Assembly: GCF_017355525.1 (NCBI RefSeq) | Contig: NZ_CP067395.1 | Location: forward strand, 3,875,001 to 3,939,000 | Direction: 5' to 3' | Origin: Lysobacter enzymogenes | Lineage (GTDB): Bacteria > Pseudomonadota > Gammaproteobacteria > Xanthomonadales > Xanthomonadaceae | Length of the DNA stretch: 64,000 nucleotides | Part shown: one piece after another, positions 34,742 to 43,395 of the stretch | How the letters are laid out: each line of letters starts with the position of its first letter | How positions within the stretch are numbered: the first letter of the stretch is position 1 | Translations under genes and position numbers: made by a program | The notes under the pieces: model-generated | Database searches by the model: none | Told to the model about the DNA's origin: nothing | What the model saw: the letters and a program-made list of their open reading frames with translations, nothing else

Positions 34742-36538
34742 ATGGACTTTTCTCAGATCGCCTTCCTGCTGATCCTGGCCGCCGCACTGTACCTGTTCGT
34801 CAGCGAACGCCTGCGGGTCGACGTGACCGCGATGCTGACCCTGCTGGCGCTGGTGCTGACCGGGGTGCTCGACGCCAAGCAGGCCTTGTCGGGCTTTGCC
34901 AGCGAACCGGCGATCATCGTCGCGGCGGTGTTCGTGATCTCCGGCGGCCTGGCCGCGACCGGCATCACCGAGCGCCTGGGCCAGTGGATCGGCCGCGCCG
35001 CCGGGCGCAGCGAGGGCCGGGCGATCGCGGTGACCATGCCGGCGGTGGCGGCGCTGTCCTCGTTCACCCACCACGTCATGGTCACGGCGATGATGCTGCC
35101 GATCCTGACCCGGTTCGCGAAGTCGCGCGGGCTGTCGGCCTCGCGCCTGCTGATGCCGATGTCGTTCGCGGCCTCGCTCGGCACCACCCTGACGCTCGTC
35201 AGCGCCCCCGCCTTCCTGCTCGCCGACAACCTGATCGAACGCACCGGCGCGCCCGGGCTGGGGATCTTCTCGATCACCCCGATCGGCCTGGCGCTGGTCG
35301 TGGTCGGCGTGCTGTACATGCTGGCCGCGCGCTGGATCCTGCCCAAGCGCAGCGGCGACCACGGCGACGACGGCTACCTGCGCCTGGACCGCTACCGCAC
35401 CGAGCTGCTGGTGGTCGAGGGCTCGCGCTGGAGCACGCGGCCGCTGGCGGAGCTGCAGAAGGCGCTCGGCGACCGCTTCGTGCTGACCGGCTGGCTGCGC
35501 GACGGCGTGCGCCGCCAGGACCTGGGCCCGAGCAGCCCGCTGATCAGCGGCGACATCCTGCTGGTCGAGGCCTCGGCCGACGCGCTGGCCTCGCTGCACG
35601 ACGACGCCGGCCTGGACCTCAACGCGATCGCGCGTTTCGGCGAACACGCCCAGGGCGACGGCGAGGCGCAGCTGGTGCAGGCGCTGGTCGCGCCGGGTTC
35701 GGAGTTCGTCGGCCGCAGCGTGCGCGAGCTCGACTTCGCCCGCCGCTTCAACGCGGTCATCGCCGGGCTGTGGCGGCGCGACGGCGCGGTCGCGCCGCGT
35801 CTGGCCGACGCGCGCCTGCGCGAGGGCGACCTGCTGGTGCTGTGGGGCCGGCCGGCGCGTTTCGCCGAACTGGCCGCGCACCACGGCTTCCTGATGCTGG
35901 TGCCGTTCGCCGGCGAAGCGCGGCGGCGGCTGCGCGCGCCGGTCGCGCTGGCGATCCTGGCCGCGACCGTGGTCGCCGCGGCGACCGAATGGCTGCCGGC
36001 GCCGCTGGCGTTCCTGCTCGGCGCGGTGGCGATGGTGGCCACGCGCTGCGTCGACGTGGAACAGGCCTATCGCGAGATCGACGTGCGCATCTTCGTGATG
36101 ATCGCCGGCGTCATCCCGCTCGGCGTGGCGATGGAACAGACCGGCACCGCGCAGCTGCTGGCCCAGGGCATGCTGCACGTGATCGCCGGCTGGCCGCCGC
36201 TGGCGATCTTGCTGGTGATGTTCACCGTGGCCGCGCTGCTGACCCAGATCCTGTCGGACGCGGCGACCACGGTGCTGCTGGGGCCGATCGCGATCTCGCT
36301 GGCGCAATCGCTGGGCCAGCCGCCGACGCCGTTCGTGGTGTGCACCGCGCTAGGCGCGGTGGTCGCGTTCCTGACCCCGATCGGTCACCACGGCAACCTC
36401 CTCATCCTCGGCCCCGGCCAGTACCGCTTCAGCGATTTCCTGCGCATCGGCTTGCCCCTGACCGTGCTCATCGCCTTGGTCAGCGCCTGGATGGCGCGCT
36501 GGCTCTGGCTCGGCGGGCCGTTCTGGCCCGGCGGCTGA
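34742..36538 (+). CDS. SLC13/DASS-type permease with two TrkA-C domains
   Basis: A 598-residue inner-membrane transporter. About five spans in residues 1-205 and five or more in 395-598 flank two cytoplasmic RCK/TrkA-C domains (about 220-295 and 305-385; RTELLVVEGSRWSTRPLAEL and GSEFVGRSVRELDFARRFN). This split arrangement is that of YfbS/SAC1-like anion or sulfate permeases of the CitM superfamily. The substrate is probably an inorganic or dicarboxylate anion. ATG 34742 opens the first span. Divergent from the kinase gene. Confidence 0.88.
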   Translation: MDFSQIAFLLILAAALYLFVSERLRVDVTAMLTLLALVLTGVLDAKQALSGFASEPAIIVAAVFVISGGLAATGITERLGQWIGRAAGRSEGRAIAVTMPAVAALSSFTHHVMVTAMMLPILTRFAKSRGLSASRLLMPMSFAASLGTTLTLVSAPAFLLADNLIERTGAPGLGIFSITPIGLALVVVGVLYMLAARWILPKRSGDHGDDGYLRLDRYRTELLVVEGSRWSTRPLAELQKALGDRFVLTGWLRDGVRRQDLGPSSPLISGDILLVEASADALASLHDDAGLDLNAIARFGEHAQGDGEAQLVQALVAPGSEFVGRSVRELDFARRFNAVIAGLWRRDGAVAPRLADARLREGDLLVLWGRPARFAELAAHHGFLMLVPFAGEARRRLRAPVALAILAATVVAAATEWLPAPLAFLLGAVAMVATRCVDVEQAYREIDVRIFVMIAGVIPLGVAMEQTGTAQLLAQGMLHVIAGWPPLAILLVMFTVAALLTQILSDAATTVLLGPIAISLAQSLGQPPTPFVVCTALGAVVAFLTPIGHHGNLLILGPGQYRFSDFLRIGLPLTVLIALVSAWMARWLWLGGPFWPGG

Positions 36539-37207
36539 AGCCAGTCCTGCGCTTCGAGTTCGCCGGCCGGCAGGCTGACCGTGCCCGCGCCGGTCGCCGC
36601 CGGCGCCGCCGCCCAGGCCAGCAGCAGGGCCCAGGCCAACCACGCGCGGCGGTGCCGACGCGCGCGTGGGCGAACGGGCAGCGCGGCCGGCGTCCTGGCG
36701 ATGGCGGGCATGGTCGGTCCTTGAGCGGCCGCGGCGAGGCGGGAGCGGTCAAGGTAGGCCTGCGGCGGGGTCGGTTGATCCGCCGAAAGTCTCGGTGAGG
36801 CAACGGGTTACAGGCGGCGTTCAGTCGCATGAGCGGGGTTGGGGGTTGGGGAACTGAGGTGGCGCGGCGAGGGTGCACAGCGCGGGTCGGGGCGGGCTGA
36901 GGGCCTCATTGCGTTGGTTGAGGTTCGGATGTTTTGCCGGGGGGGTCAGCGCGAAGCGCTTGCGGATGCGTTGGCCGCAGCGCGGTCTCGACCCGCGATC
37001 AGAAATTTCCTACAGCGCGCCTGCGAGTCTTCCGAGGGTAAAAGACTGTGGCTTGCGTCACCTTATGCGCGCCCCGGCAGCCTCACTCATGCGCCGGCAA
37101 CGGACGCCGCTCTTGGCCAGCGCATCGGCCAACCGATGGGTCGCCGCCTTGAGCAAGCGGTCAAGCTGGGTCGGGGCCTCATTCGTTCGCCATCCACGCG
37201 GGGCGTC
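36539..37207. other. Gene-poor stretch, nothing supportable
   Basis: About 670 bases between the permease and a small gene. A minus-strand reading of 108 residues starting near 36711 begins with a signal-like segment (RAWLAWALLLAWAAAPAATG), but its second half runs antisense through the permease end and has no recognisable domain. It could be a decayed secreted-protein gene. No terminator, repeat or RNA was recognised. Confidence 0.35.
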
Positions 37208-37426
37208 ATGGTCTTCACCGTGCAACTCAACGAATCCACCTACCACGGCCGCACGCTGTCGTGCGACGTGGCCGACGCGCGCTTCGACGATGCCGCCTCG
37301 GCGTCGGCCGCCGCCAAGGCCGAAGCCTTCGATCTGTCGATGCAGCTGCGCGTGGCGGTGGCGATCCGCATCTTCGAAGACAGCCGCATTTATCTGTCGC
37401 ACATCATGCCGGCGCCGCAGCGCTGA
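37208..37426 (+). CDS. Small hypothetical protein, 72 residues
   Basis: Starts ATG 37208 (MVFTVQLNESTYHGRTLSCD) and ends at HIMPAPQR. The reading shows an ordered pattern, with a beta-like start, an Ala-rich helix (FDDAASASAAAKAEAFDLSM) and a strand-like RVAVAIRIFEDSRIYLSHIM, and no export signal. No family is recognised. The ribosome site is weak. The gene is isolated between a gene-poor stretch and a REP pair. Real coding is likely but not certain. Confidence 0.45.
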   Translation: MVFTVQLNESTYHGRTLSCDVADARFDDAASASAAAKAEAFDLSMQLRVAVAIRIFEDSRIYLSHIMPAPQR

Positions 37427-37875
37427 AACGGCCGCAGGTTTTCTTTGACCGCAACGCTTCGCTGCGCAACGCAGCGACTGCAGGAGCGACGCGAGTCGCG
37501 ACCACGAAGTTCGCGCTCGCGCCGAAACGTTCGTCGTAGCGGTTTTTTCGCGGTCGCGGCTTGCGCCGCTCCTACAGGGCGAACCCGCGGTTCGCATCGT
37601 CCGTCGGCCTTCGCGCTCTTAGACGCGCATCCCATTTCTTCGATCCCACCTGCCTTCTTTGCGTAACAAAGGTGGGGGGATACGCATTGCGCCGCGTTCG
37701 CAGCTATGGGGAAACGCTGCAACGGATGCGCCTTCACTCGTCGTAAGACGCCGCCGTCAGGCACCAATGACTCCCTGCCGTTGTGCAGTAACGCCGCAGA
37801 CGCGACTCGATTCGCGCACCGGCGATTTGCGTTCTTTTCTCTCTTTCGCTTTGCATGACTCGGAGACCCAACGCT
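37427..37875. repeat. Intergenic stretch with REP pair upstream of the M4 protease
   Basis: REP units at 37478-37506 (plus, CTGCAGGAGCG variant) and 37549-37577 (minus) face each other. The remaining 300 bases to the protease start hold a CCCACC...GGTGGG pairing near 37648-37677 but no recognisable promoter hexamers or gene. A GGAG ribosome site at 37862-37865 serves the protease. Confidence 0.65.
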
Positions 37876-39792
37876 ATGTCGATCAAGCACAAGGTGCTCA
37901 CCGCATCGATTCTTCTGGCCATCACCGGCACCACCGCGACCGCGCTGGTGGTCGCGCAGCGCGACGCCGGCGGCGCGTCCGGCAACGCTCAGGCCAATGC
38001 CCAAGGCGGCGCCGCGAACGCTCACGCCGCCGCGCAACGCAGCGCGCACGCGCCGGCCGCGCACGCGACCCTCGAACAGCCCTTCGCCGACGCCTCGGCG
38101 CGCTCGGGCGCGACCCCGCAGGCGCAGCTCGACACCCATCCGGCGGTGCAGCGCGCGCGCGAATGGCTGCAGGCCGACAAGGCCCGCAGCGCCGCCGCGC
38201 AAGGCCTGTCCGGCGGCGCCGGCGCCGCCGCGCTGGCGGCGGAAAGCTACAAGCCGCGCGACGTCATCGTCGAAGCCGACGGCAGCGAACACGTGCGTTT
38301 CCAGCGCGATTACCAGGGCCTGCCGGTGATCGGCGGCGATCTGGTCACCCACGCCAAGAACGGCCTGCTGACCTCGATCAGCAAGACCCTCGACCTGACC
38401 CTCGGCAACGGCGGCGCCGCGCCGAACGCGAAGCTCTCGTCCGCGCAGGCCATCGCCGACGCCGGCGTGCACTTCGCCGGGCGCTTCCTCGAGCAGCCCA
38501 AGTCGCGCATGGTCTACTTCGCCAAGGACAACCAGCCCACGCTGGCCTATGAAGTCACCTTCCGCGGCCTCAACAAGGCGCAGCGCCCGGTCCACGACCT
38601 GATCTACGTCGACGCCGGCAACGGCGGCCTGCTCGGCCGCGACAGCCGCATCTACAGCGCCGAAAGCACCGAAACCTACGGCTACACGATCACCCGCGGC
38701 AAGGTGAACATCACCACCGCCAAGGTCAGCGCCGCGGAAAGCGACGGTCGCGGCGCGGGCTATCTGCTGCGCGACGACAAGCGCGGCGGCGGCAGCACCC
38801 ACAACACCGGCGGCACCGTGGTCGACCTGATCTTCGGCGGCGGCGACTTCAGCGCGCCGGCGATGTTCGATGCCGACAATGTCTGGGGCAACGAGCAGAT
38901 GACCAACATCGAGCGCACCGGCGTGGAAGCCCACTACGGCGTCGCCCGCACCTGGGACTACTACAAGAAGTTCTACGACCGCGTCGGCATCTTCGGCGAC
39001 GGCCTCGGCGTGCAGAGCTTCGTCAACGTCACCTTCAGCTACTTCGGCATCTTCGACCTGGGCGGCACCAACGCGTTCTGGGACGGCGACGCCAAGCGCA
39101 TGGTCTACGGCAACGGCGATTTCGGCGTGTCCAATCCGGTCGTGGCGATCGACGTGGCCGGCCACGAGATGTCGCACGGCGTAACCCAGGCGACCTCGGG
39201 CCTGCTGTACTCCGGCGACGCCGGCGGCCTCAACGAAGCCAACTCCGACATCCACGGCACCCTGGTCGAGTTCTTCGACAACAGCCCGAAGGATCCGCCG
39301 GATTACCTGATCGGCGAGAACGTGAACCTCGACGGCACGCCGCTGCGCTACATGTTCAAGCCGAGCCTGGACGCGGACGCCGACGGCAACGGTTCGTTCG
39401 ACTGCTACCCGGCCGCCGGCTTCACCGAGGAAGACCCGCATTACACCTCGGGCATCGGCAACCACTTCTTCTACCTGCTGGCCGAAGGCCAGAAGGTGCC
39501 GAAGTCGCACCGCAAGACCGTGCTGCCGTCCGACCTGGTGTGCAACGGCGCGACCGGCCTGAAGGGCCTGACGCCGGTGGTCGCCGGGCAGATCTGGTAC
39601 CGCGCCAACACGCTGTACCTGACCTCGCAGGCGAGCTACCCGGATGCGCGCGTGGCGACCCAGACCGCGGCCCAGGACCTGGTCGACCGCGGCCTGCTCA
39701 AGGCCAGCGCGGTCAAGACCGTGGCTTGCGCGTGGGAAGCGGTGAACGTGGGCTTGCCGGAAGGTTCGAACGCGGTCAACTGCAAGAACTGA
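37876..39792 (+). CDS. Secreted M4-family (thermolysin-like) zinc metalloprotease
   Basis: A 638-residue prepro-protease. The signal peptide (ASILLAITGTTATALVVA) is followed by an FTP/PepSY propeptide region (about 80-270; VIVEADGSEHVRFQRDYQGL), then the catalytic domain. HEMSH at 430-434 supplies two zinc ligands and the catalytic Glu; the third ligand Glu lies in GGLNEANSDIHG. YTSGIGNHFFYLLAEG is the C-terminal active-site helix. Such enzymes degrade extracellular protein and are typical of lytic soil bacteria. ATG 37876 has GGAG ten bases upstream. A strong terminator follows, so the gene is monocistronic. Confidence 0.95.
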   Translation: MSIKHKVLTASILLAITGTTATALVVAQRDAGGASGNAQANAQGGAANAHAAAQRSAHAPAAHATLEQPFADASARSGATPQAQLDTHPAVQRAREWLQADKARSAAAQGLSGGAGAAALAAESYKPRDVIVEADGSEHVRFQRDYQGLPVIGGDLVTHAKNGLLTSISKTLDLTLGNGGAAPNAKLSSAQAIADAGVHFAGRFLEQPKSRMVYFAKDNQPTLAYEVTFRGLNKAQRPVHDLIYVDAGNGGLLGRDSRIYSAESTETYGYTITRGKVNITTAKVSAAESDGRGAGYLLRDDKRGGGSTHNTGGTVVDLIFGGGDFSAPAMFDADNVWGNEQMTNIERTGVEAHYGVARTWDYYKKFYDRVGIFGDGLGVQSFVNVTFSYFGIFDLGGTNAFWDGDAKRMVYGNGDFGVSNPVVAIDVAGHEMSHGVTQATSGLLYSGDAGGLNEANSDIHGTLVEFFDNSPKDPPDYLIGENVNLDGTPLRYMFKPSLDADADGNGSFDCYPAAGFTEEDPHYTSGIGNHFFYLLAEGQKVPKSHRKTVLPSDLVCNGATGLKGLTPVVAGQIWYRANTLYLTSQASYPDARVATQTAAQDLVDRGLLKASAVKTVACAWEAVNVGLPEGSNAVNCKN

Positions 39793-39847
39793 TCGTGCGG
39801 GCGGCGCGGCCTTCGGGCTGCGTCGCCTGATGCATCGGCGGTAAAGA

Positions 39848-39885
39848 AAAAGCGCCGGGACTTCGGTCCTGGCGCTTTTGTTTTT
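39848..39885 (+). terminator. Rho-independent terminator of the M4 protease gene
   Basis: AAAAGCGCC pairs with GGCGCTTTT, extended by GGAC/GTCC around a TTCG tetraloop, and is followed by a T-rich run (TTTTGTTTTT). It is 56 bases after the stop. The symmetric A-run on the left would also let it work on the other strand. Confidence 0.88.
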
Positions 39886-39949
39886 GCGTGCGGGCGACGG
39901 GCAGGAAACGGCAACGACGAAGCGCGGCAGGCGAGGCGGCTTGCGACTG

Positions 39950-40106
39950 CGCGGTCGCGGCTCGCGCCGCTCCTACAGTGGGGGCTTCCAATCCTTCGGC
40001 GAACTGCGAGGCAGCGACTGTAGGAGCGACGCGAGTCGCGACCGCGAAACTGGGCCGACGGCGCAAGCTTGCGACCCCGCGGTCGCGGCTTGCGCCGCTC
40101 CTACAG
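39950..40106. repeat. Cluster of three REP units, TAGGAGCG family
   Basis: Copies at 39950-39978 (minus), 40018-40046 (plus) and 40078-40106 (minus) alternate in orientation at 68- and 60-base pitch between the protease and the LprI-domain gene 40139. This is the densest REP cluster in the window. Otherwise 39886-40138 holds nothing recognisable. Confidence 0.8.
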
Positions 40107-40138
40107 GCAGGCATCCGACATGCGTTGGATGCAGGCGC

Positions 40139-41230
40139 TCAACGCGCCGGCGCAGTCGTCTGGAAATACCAGCCGTCCAGCGTGCCGTTGTGCCCGCAGA
40201 ATTCCGACATCGGATGCGGCTGGCCGTTGCTGTCGAGTTCGCGCACGCGCAAGCCGGCGCCGACGCGGGTCAGCTCCAACGCGCTGCCGTCGTCGCCGGC
40301 ACGTGCGACCACGCGCGCTTCGCTGCCGCCGCCGGAGACCTCGGCGTCGCAGACCCAGCGCCCGTCGAGCGGGTGGGCCGCGTTGCCGCGCACCACGTAG
40401 ACGCCCTTGGTGTCGCGGCGGATTTCCAGGCCGCCGGCGAAGTTGTTCCAGTCGCCGAGCAGGCCCTCGCGGGGACGCTCGCGAATACGCTCCAGTTCCT
40501 TGAGCCGCCCGTCGAGTTGATCGCGCAGCACCTTGCCGCGTTCGCCGCGCTCGGCGTTTTCGTACGCGGCGTCGCGCACGCTCATGAAGTAGCGCTGGTC
40601 CTCGCGCAATCCCTGCCCGGCTTCGCCGCCGAAGCCTTGCAGCAAGTCGGCGTAGCGGTGCGCGATCGCCGAGTCCGCGCGCGCGGCGGCCGGGTCGGCG
40701 CAGATCGCGCGCTCCACCGGCGTCCTGGCTTTGGCGCAATCGAACGAGGGCTGCGGCTTGCCGTCGTCGAAGAACGCGTAGGCCGAGAAATCCACCGCGT
40801 CGGCCTTGGCGCGCGGAATGCGGCGATAACGCGAGCCTTCGTCGATCTTGCTCTGGCAACTTTTCGTCGCGGCGCCGACCCATTGCAGCTCGGCGCCGCA
40901 TTGCAGCAGGTAGTCCGGTTGTTTCGACGGCGTGCGCGGTTCGCAGCCGTTGGCGCTGATCGAACAACCTTCCGGGTCGAACTCCACGCGCCCGTCGACC
41001 AGCCGCCCCTTGAACAGGTTGGTGCCGCCGCTGTTGCTGGCGCGCCAGTTCCACGCGCCGCGGATCTGCGCGCCGCGCTGTTCCAGTTGCAGGCTCTGGC
41101 ACCACAGCTCGCCCTGGTAGCGCTGGCAGGATTCCCAGAAGCCGTCGAACGACGCCGCCGGCGCGGCATGGGCGAACATCGGTGCGGCCGACAGCAGCGC
41201 GGCGGCGGCGATACGCGAAAACTTGCTCAT
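40139..41230 (-). CDS. Secreted protein with LprI-like domain, downstream of a pair
   Basis: A 363-residue exported protein; signal peptide to FAHA (residue 22). N-terminal region with several Cys (SCQRYQGELWCQSLQLEQRG) resembling a lipocalin-type beta domain, then the LprI signature FDCAKARTPVERAICADPA near residue 165 with a following helix (ADSAIAHRYADLLQGF), and a C-terminal beta domain with further Cys. LprI proteins in mycobacteria inhibit lysozyme; the role of this one is inferred from the domain only. It follows the next gene by 14 bases in one operon. Confidence 0.72.
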   Translation of the reverse strand: MSKFSRIAAAALLSAAPMFAHAAPAASFDGFWESCQRYQGELWCQSLQLEQRGAQIRGAWNWRASNSGGTNLFKGRLVDGRVEFDPEGCSISANGCEPRTPSKQPDYLLQCGAELQWVGAATKSCQSKIDEGSRYRRIPRAKADAVDFSAYAFFDDGKPQPSFDCAKARTPVERAICADPAAARADSAIAHRYADLLQGFGGEAGQGLREDQRYFMSVRDAAYENAERGERGKVLRDQLDGRLKELERIRERPREGLLGDWNNFAGGLEIRRDTKGVYVVRGNAAHPLDGRWVCDAEVSGGGSEARVVARAGDDGSALELTRVGAGLRVRELDSNGQPHPMSEFCGHNGTLDGWYFQTTAPAR

Positions 41231-41244
41231 GGAAGCGTCCTGCC

Positions 41245-42078
41245 TCAGGAATAGAACGGAATGCGTTGCAGCTTGTAGACGCCGTCGACGCGCTTGAACA
41301 CGCGCTGGCTGTGGATATCGTCGTTTTCGAGCAGATATTCGCCCGGCTCGATCACGCCCGGCGCCTGCACCTCGCCGTTCTCGTCCTCGCCCGAATCGAG
41401 CTTGCGCGAGTAGCCGCGCACGCGGTTGGCCTTGAGCGCGGCGCGCACCGCGGCGGTGACGATGCGGTCGTACTTGGCCACCGCCTCGGCTTCGTTGCGC
41501 GCGCTGGCCGACTGCTTGCGCTGCTGCGCGTCGCAGGGGTCGTTGCCGGGCAGGCAGCTGCTGCCGCGGCTGAAATCGGCGAACGGCTGCGCGGTCATCT
41601 TCGCCACCGCGGCGCGGTCGTCGGCGGCCACGGCCTTGCGCAGATCGGCGATGAAGACCTTGAAATCGCCGTGGCGGTCGAAGCGGTAGTCGTTCTTGGG
41701 TTTCGCGGCGGCGGCCGGCTCCGGCGGCAAGGCCTGCGCCCAGTCGCGGCGCATCTGCGCGATGCGTTGCTGGTACGCGTCGCGGATGCAGGCCGGATCG
41801 CGGCATTCGTTGCGCCCGGCCAGCCAGCGCGCGTTCTCGGCGGCGATCGGATCGACCTGGCGGCCGGTGTCGCCGTCGACGCCGCGGGTTTCGGCGCGGA
41901 TTTGTTTGTAGAGCTCGTTCATTTCGCTGTCCAAACGCGACAGCTCGGCGTCGGCGCAGATCGTTTTCTCGACCTGGGTGCGCGCGCGGCGGCAATCGAA
42001 GCCGGCGGCCTGGCTCACCGCGGCGACGGCGAGCAGGGCTAGCGCCGCGCAAGCGCGGAAAGTAGCGGATCGGAACAT
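41245..42078 (-). CDS. Secreted LprI-domain protein
   Basis: A 277-residue exported protein: signal peptide to about residue 24 (SQA-AGF), then FDCRRARTQVEKTICADAELSRLD-type LprI domain with paired Cys, ENARWLAGRNECRD and ACIRDAYQQRIAQM, and a C-terminal domain (FKVFIADLRKAVAADDRAAV, then GVYKLQRIPFYS) resembling periplasmic beta-sandwich modules. The LprI-like motif set is conventional. It is the first of two genes with the same motif, so they are likely related in function, perhaps in envelope protection. ATG 42078 opens the signal peptide. Confidence 0.75.
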   Translation of the reverse strand: MFRSATFRACAALALLAVAAVSQAAGFDCRRARTQVEKTICADAELSRLDSEMNELYKQIRAETRGVDGDTGRQVDPIAAENARWLAGRNECRDPACIRDAYQQRIAQMRRDWAQALPPEPAAAAKPKNDYRFDRHGDFKVFIADLRKAVAADDRAAVAKMTAQPFADFSRGSSCLPGNDPCDAQQRKQSASARNEAEAVAKYDRIVTAAVRAALKANRVRGYSRKLDSGEDENGEVQAPGVIEPGEYLLENDDIHSQRVFKRVDGVYKLQRIPFYS

Positions 42079-42355
42079 GCGGAATCCTTGCGGCGGGGAG
42101 AGGGAAGCGCGAACGGCCGGGCACGCCGCGCGCGGCCGCGAGCGGGCGCGGCCGAAGCGAGGAAGAAAGCGTGCGGGCGACAGCGGGGGCATGGGCATCC
42201 TTGCGCAGTCCGGCGGTTCGGCGGATACGGCGGCGCGCCCGGTGCCGCGGCGCGCTGGCGGCATTGTCGGCGAGGCCGCGCGCGCCTGCCAGCGCGGACG
42301 CGATGCGGCCACGATCGGGCAGGTCGCGGGCCCGCCGCTCATCCGGTCTGTCGGC

Positions 42356-43258
42356 TCACGCGATCGGCTTGTGCCGGAACAAGCGCTCGCCGATGAAGTC
42401 GAGGAACACCCGCAGCTTCGGCGACACGTGCCGGTGCGCCGGCCACAGCGCCCAGAACTGGCCGCGCTGGGTTTCGTAGCCCGGCAGCACGCGTTGCAGG
42501 CGGCCGGCGGCGAGGTGCTCGCGGACCAGGAAATCCACCGAGTACACGATGCCCAGGCCATGCACCGCGGCTTCGACCGCGGCCTCGCTGTTGTTGCACA
42601 CCAGCGCCGCCGGCAGGTGCGGCGCGGCCTCGCCGGGTTCCAGCTTCAACGACCATTCCTGCAGCTTGCCGCTGTTGGCGAAACGGAAGTGGATGCAGTC
42701 GTGCCCGGCCAGATCGGCCGGCACGCGCGGTTCGCCGCGGCAGGCCAGGTACTCCGGCGCGGCGCACAGCATGAAGCAGAACGGGCCGAGCCGGCGCGCG
42801 CGCAGGCGCGAGTCGGGCATGTCGCCGCTGCGGATCGCGGCGTCGAAGCCGCCGTCGATGACGTCGACGATCTGGTCGTTGAAGTCCAGTTCCAGCTCGA
42901 CTTCCGGATAGCGCTTGTGGAACTCGCCGAGCACCGGCACCAGGAAGCGGTAGCCCACGGTCGGCAGGGCGATGCGCAGGCGTCCGCGCGGCGCCTGCAT
43001 GGCGTGGGTCAACGCGGCCTCGGCGTCTTCGAGTTCGTCCAGCAGCGGCTTGCAGCGCTCGTAGAACTGGCGGCCCTCCTCGGTCAGCTGGACGTTGCGG
43101 GTGTTGCGCTGGAGCAGGCGCACGCCGAGCTGCTGCTCCAGCCGGGCCACGCTCTTGCCGACCGCCGAGGACGAGACCCCGAGCTGGCGCGCCGCGGCGA
43201 CGAAGCTGCGGGCGTGGGCGGTGCGCACGAAGGCGAGCAGGCTGCCGAGCTTGTCCAT
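42356..43258 (-). CDS. LysR-family transcriptional regulator
   Basis: A 300-residue regulator. The N-terminal winged helix-turn-helix (LLAFVRTAHARSFVAAARQL, then SSSAVGKSVARLEQQLGVRL) and the periplasmic-binding-protein-like effector domain from about residue 90 (GRLRIALPTVGYRFLVPVL) are complete. It is divergent from an MFS exporter gene with a TTATG-N11-CATAA palindrome between them, the usual layout in which LysR controls the divergent gene and itself. The effector is unknown. Confidence 0.93.
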   Translation of the reverse strand: MDKLGSLLAFVRTAHARSFVAAARQLGVSSSAVGKSVARLEQQLGVRLLQRNTRNVQLTEEGRQFYERCKPLLDELEDAEAALTHAMQAPRGRLRIALPTVGYRFLVPVLGEFHKRYPEVELELDFNDQIVDVIDGGFDAAIRSGDMPDSRLRARRLGPFCFMLCAAPEYLACRGEPRVPADLAGHDCIHFRFANSGKLQEWSLKLEPGEAAPHLPAALVCNNSEAAVEAAVHGLGIVYSVDFLVREHLAAGRLQRVLPGYETQRGQFWALWPAHRHVSPKLRVFLDFIGERLFRHKPIA

Positions 43259-43297
43259 GCGGCGGATCCCCAGGGGAGGGTGGGTGCGAGGCCGCCA

Positions 43298-43318
43298 TTA
43301 TGTCCGTTTGCTCCATAA
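43298..43318. promoter_or_regulatory. Candidate LysR operator TTATG-N11-CATAA
   Basis: TTATG (43298-43302) and CATAA (43314-43318) are perfect inverted arms around 11 bases, containing the T-N11-A core typical of LysR-type sites. It lies 40 bases from the lysR start and 78 bases from the MFS start, between the divergent genes. Confidence 0.55.
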
Positions 43319-43395
43319 AGCTTGAACCGCAGTGGTGTTTTTCACCGATTGCGGCACTCCTAAGCTGGTCCACCGTCCCCCACGGCCTACCCCGC

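Noticed and set aside
36385..36711. Minus-strand 108-codon frame with a signal-like start
   Set aside because: The second half is antisense to the permease 3' end and has no recognisable domain; at best a remnant.
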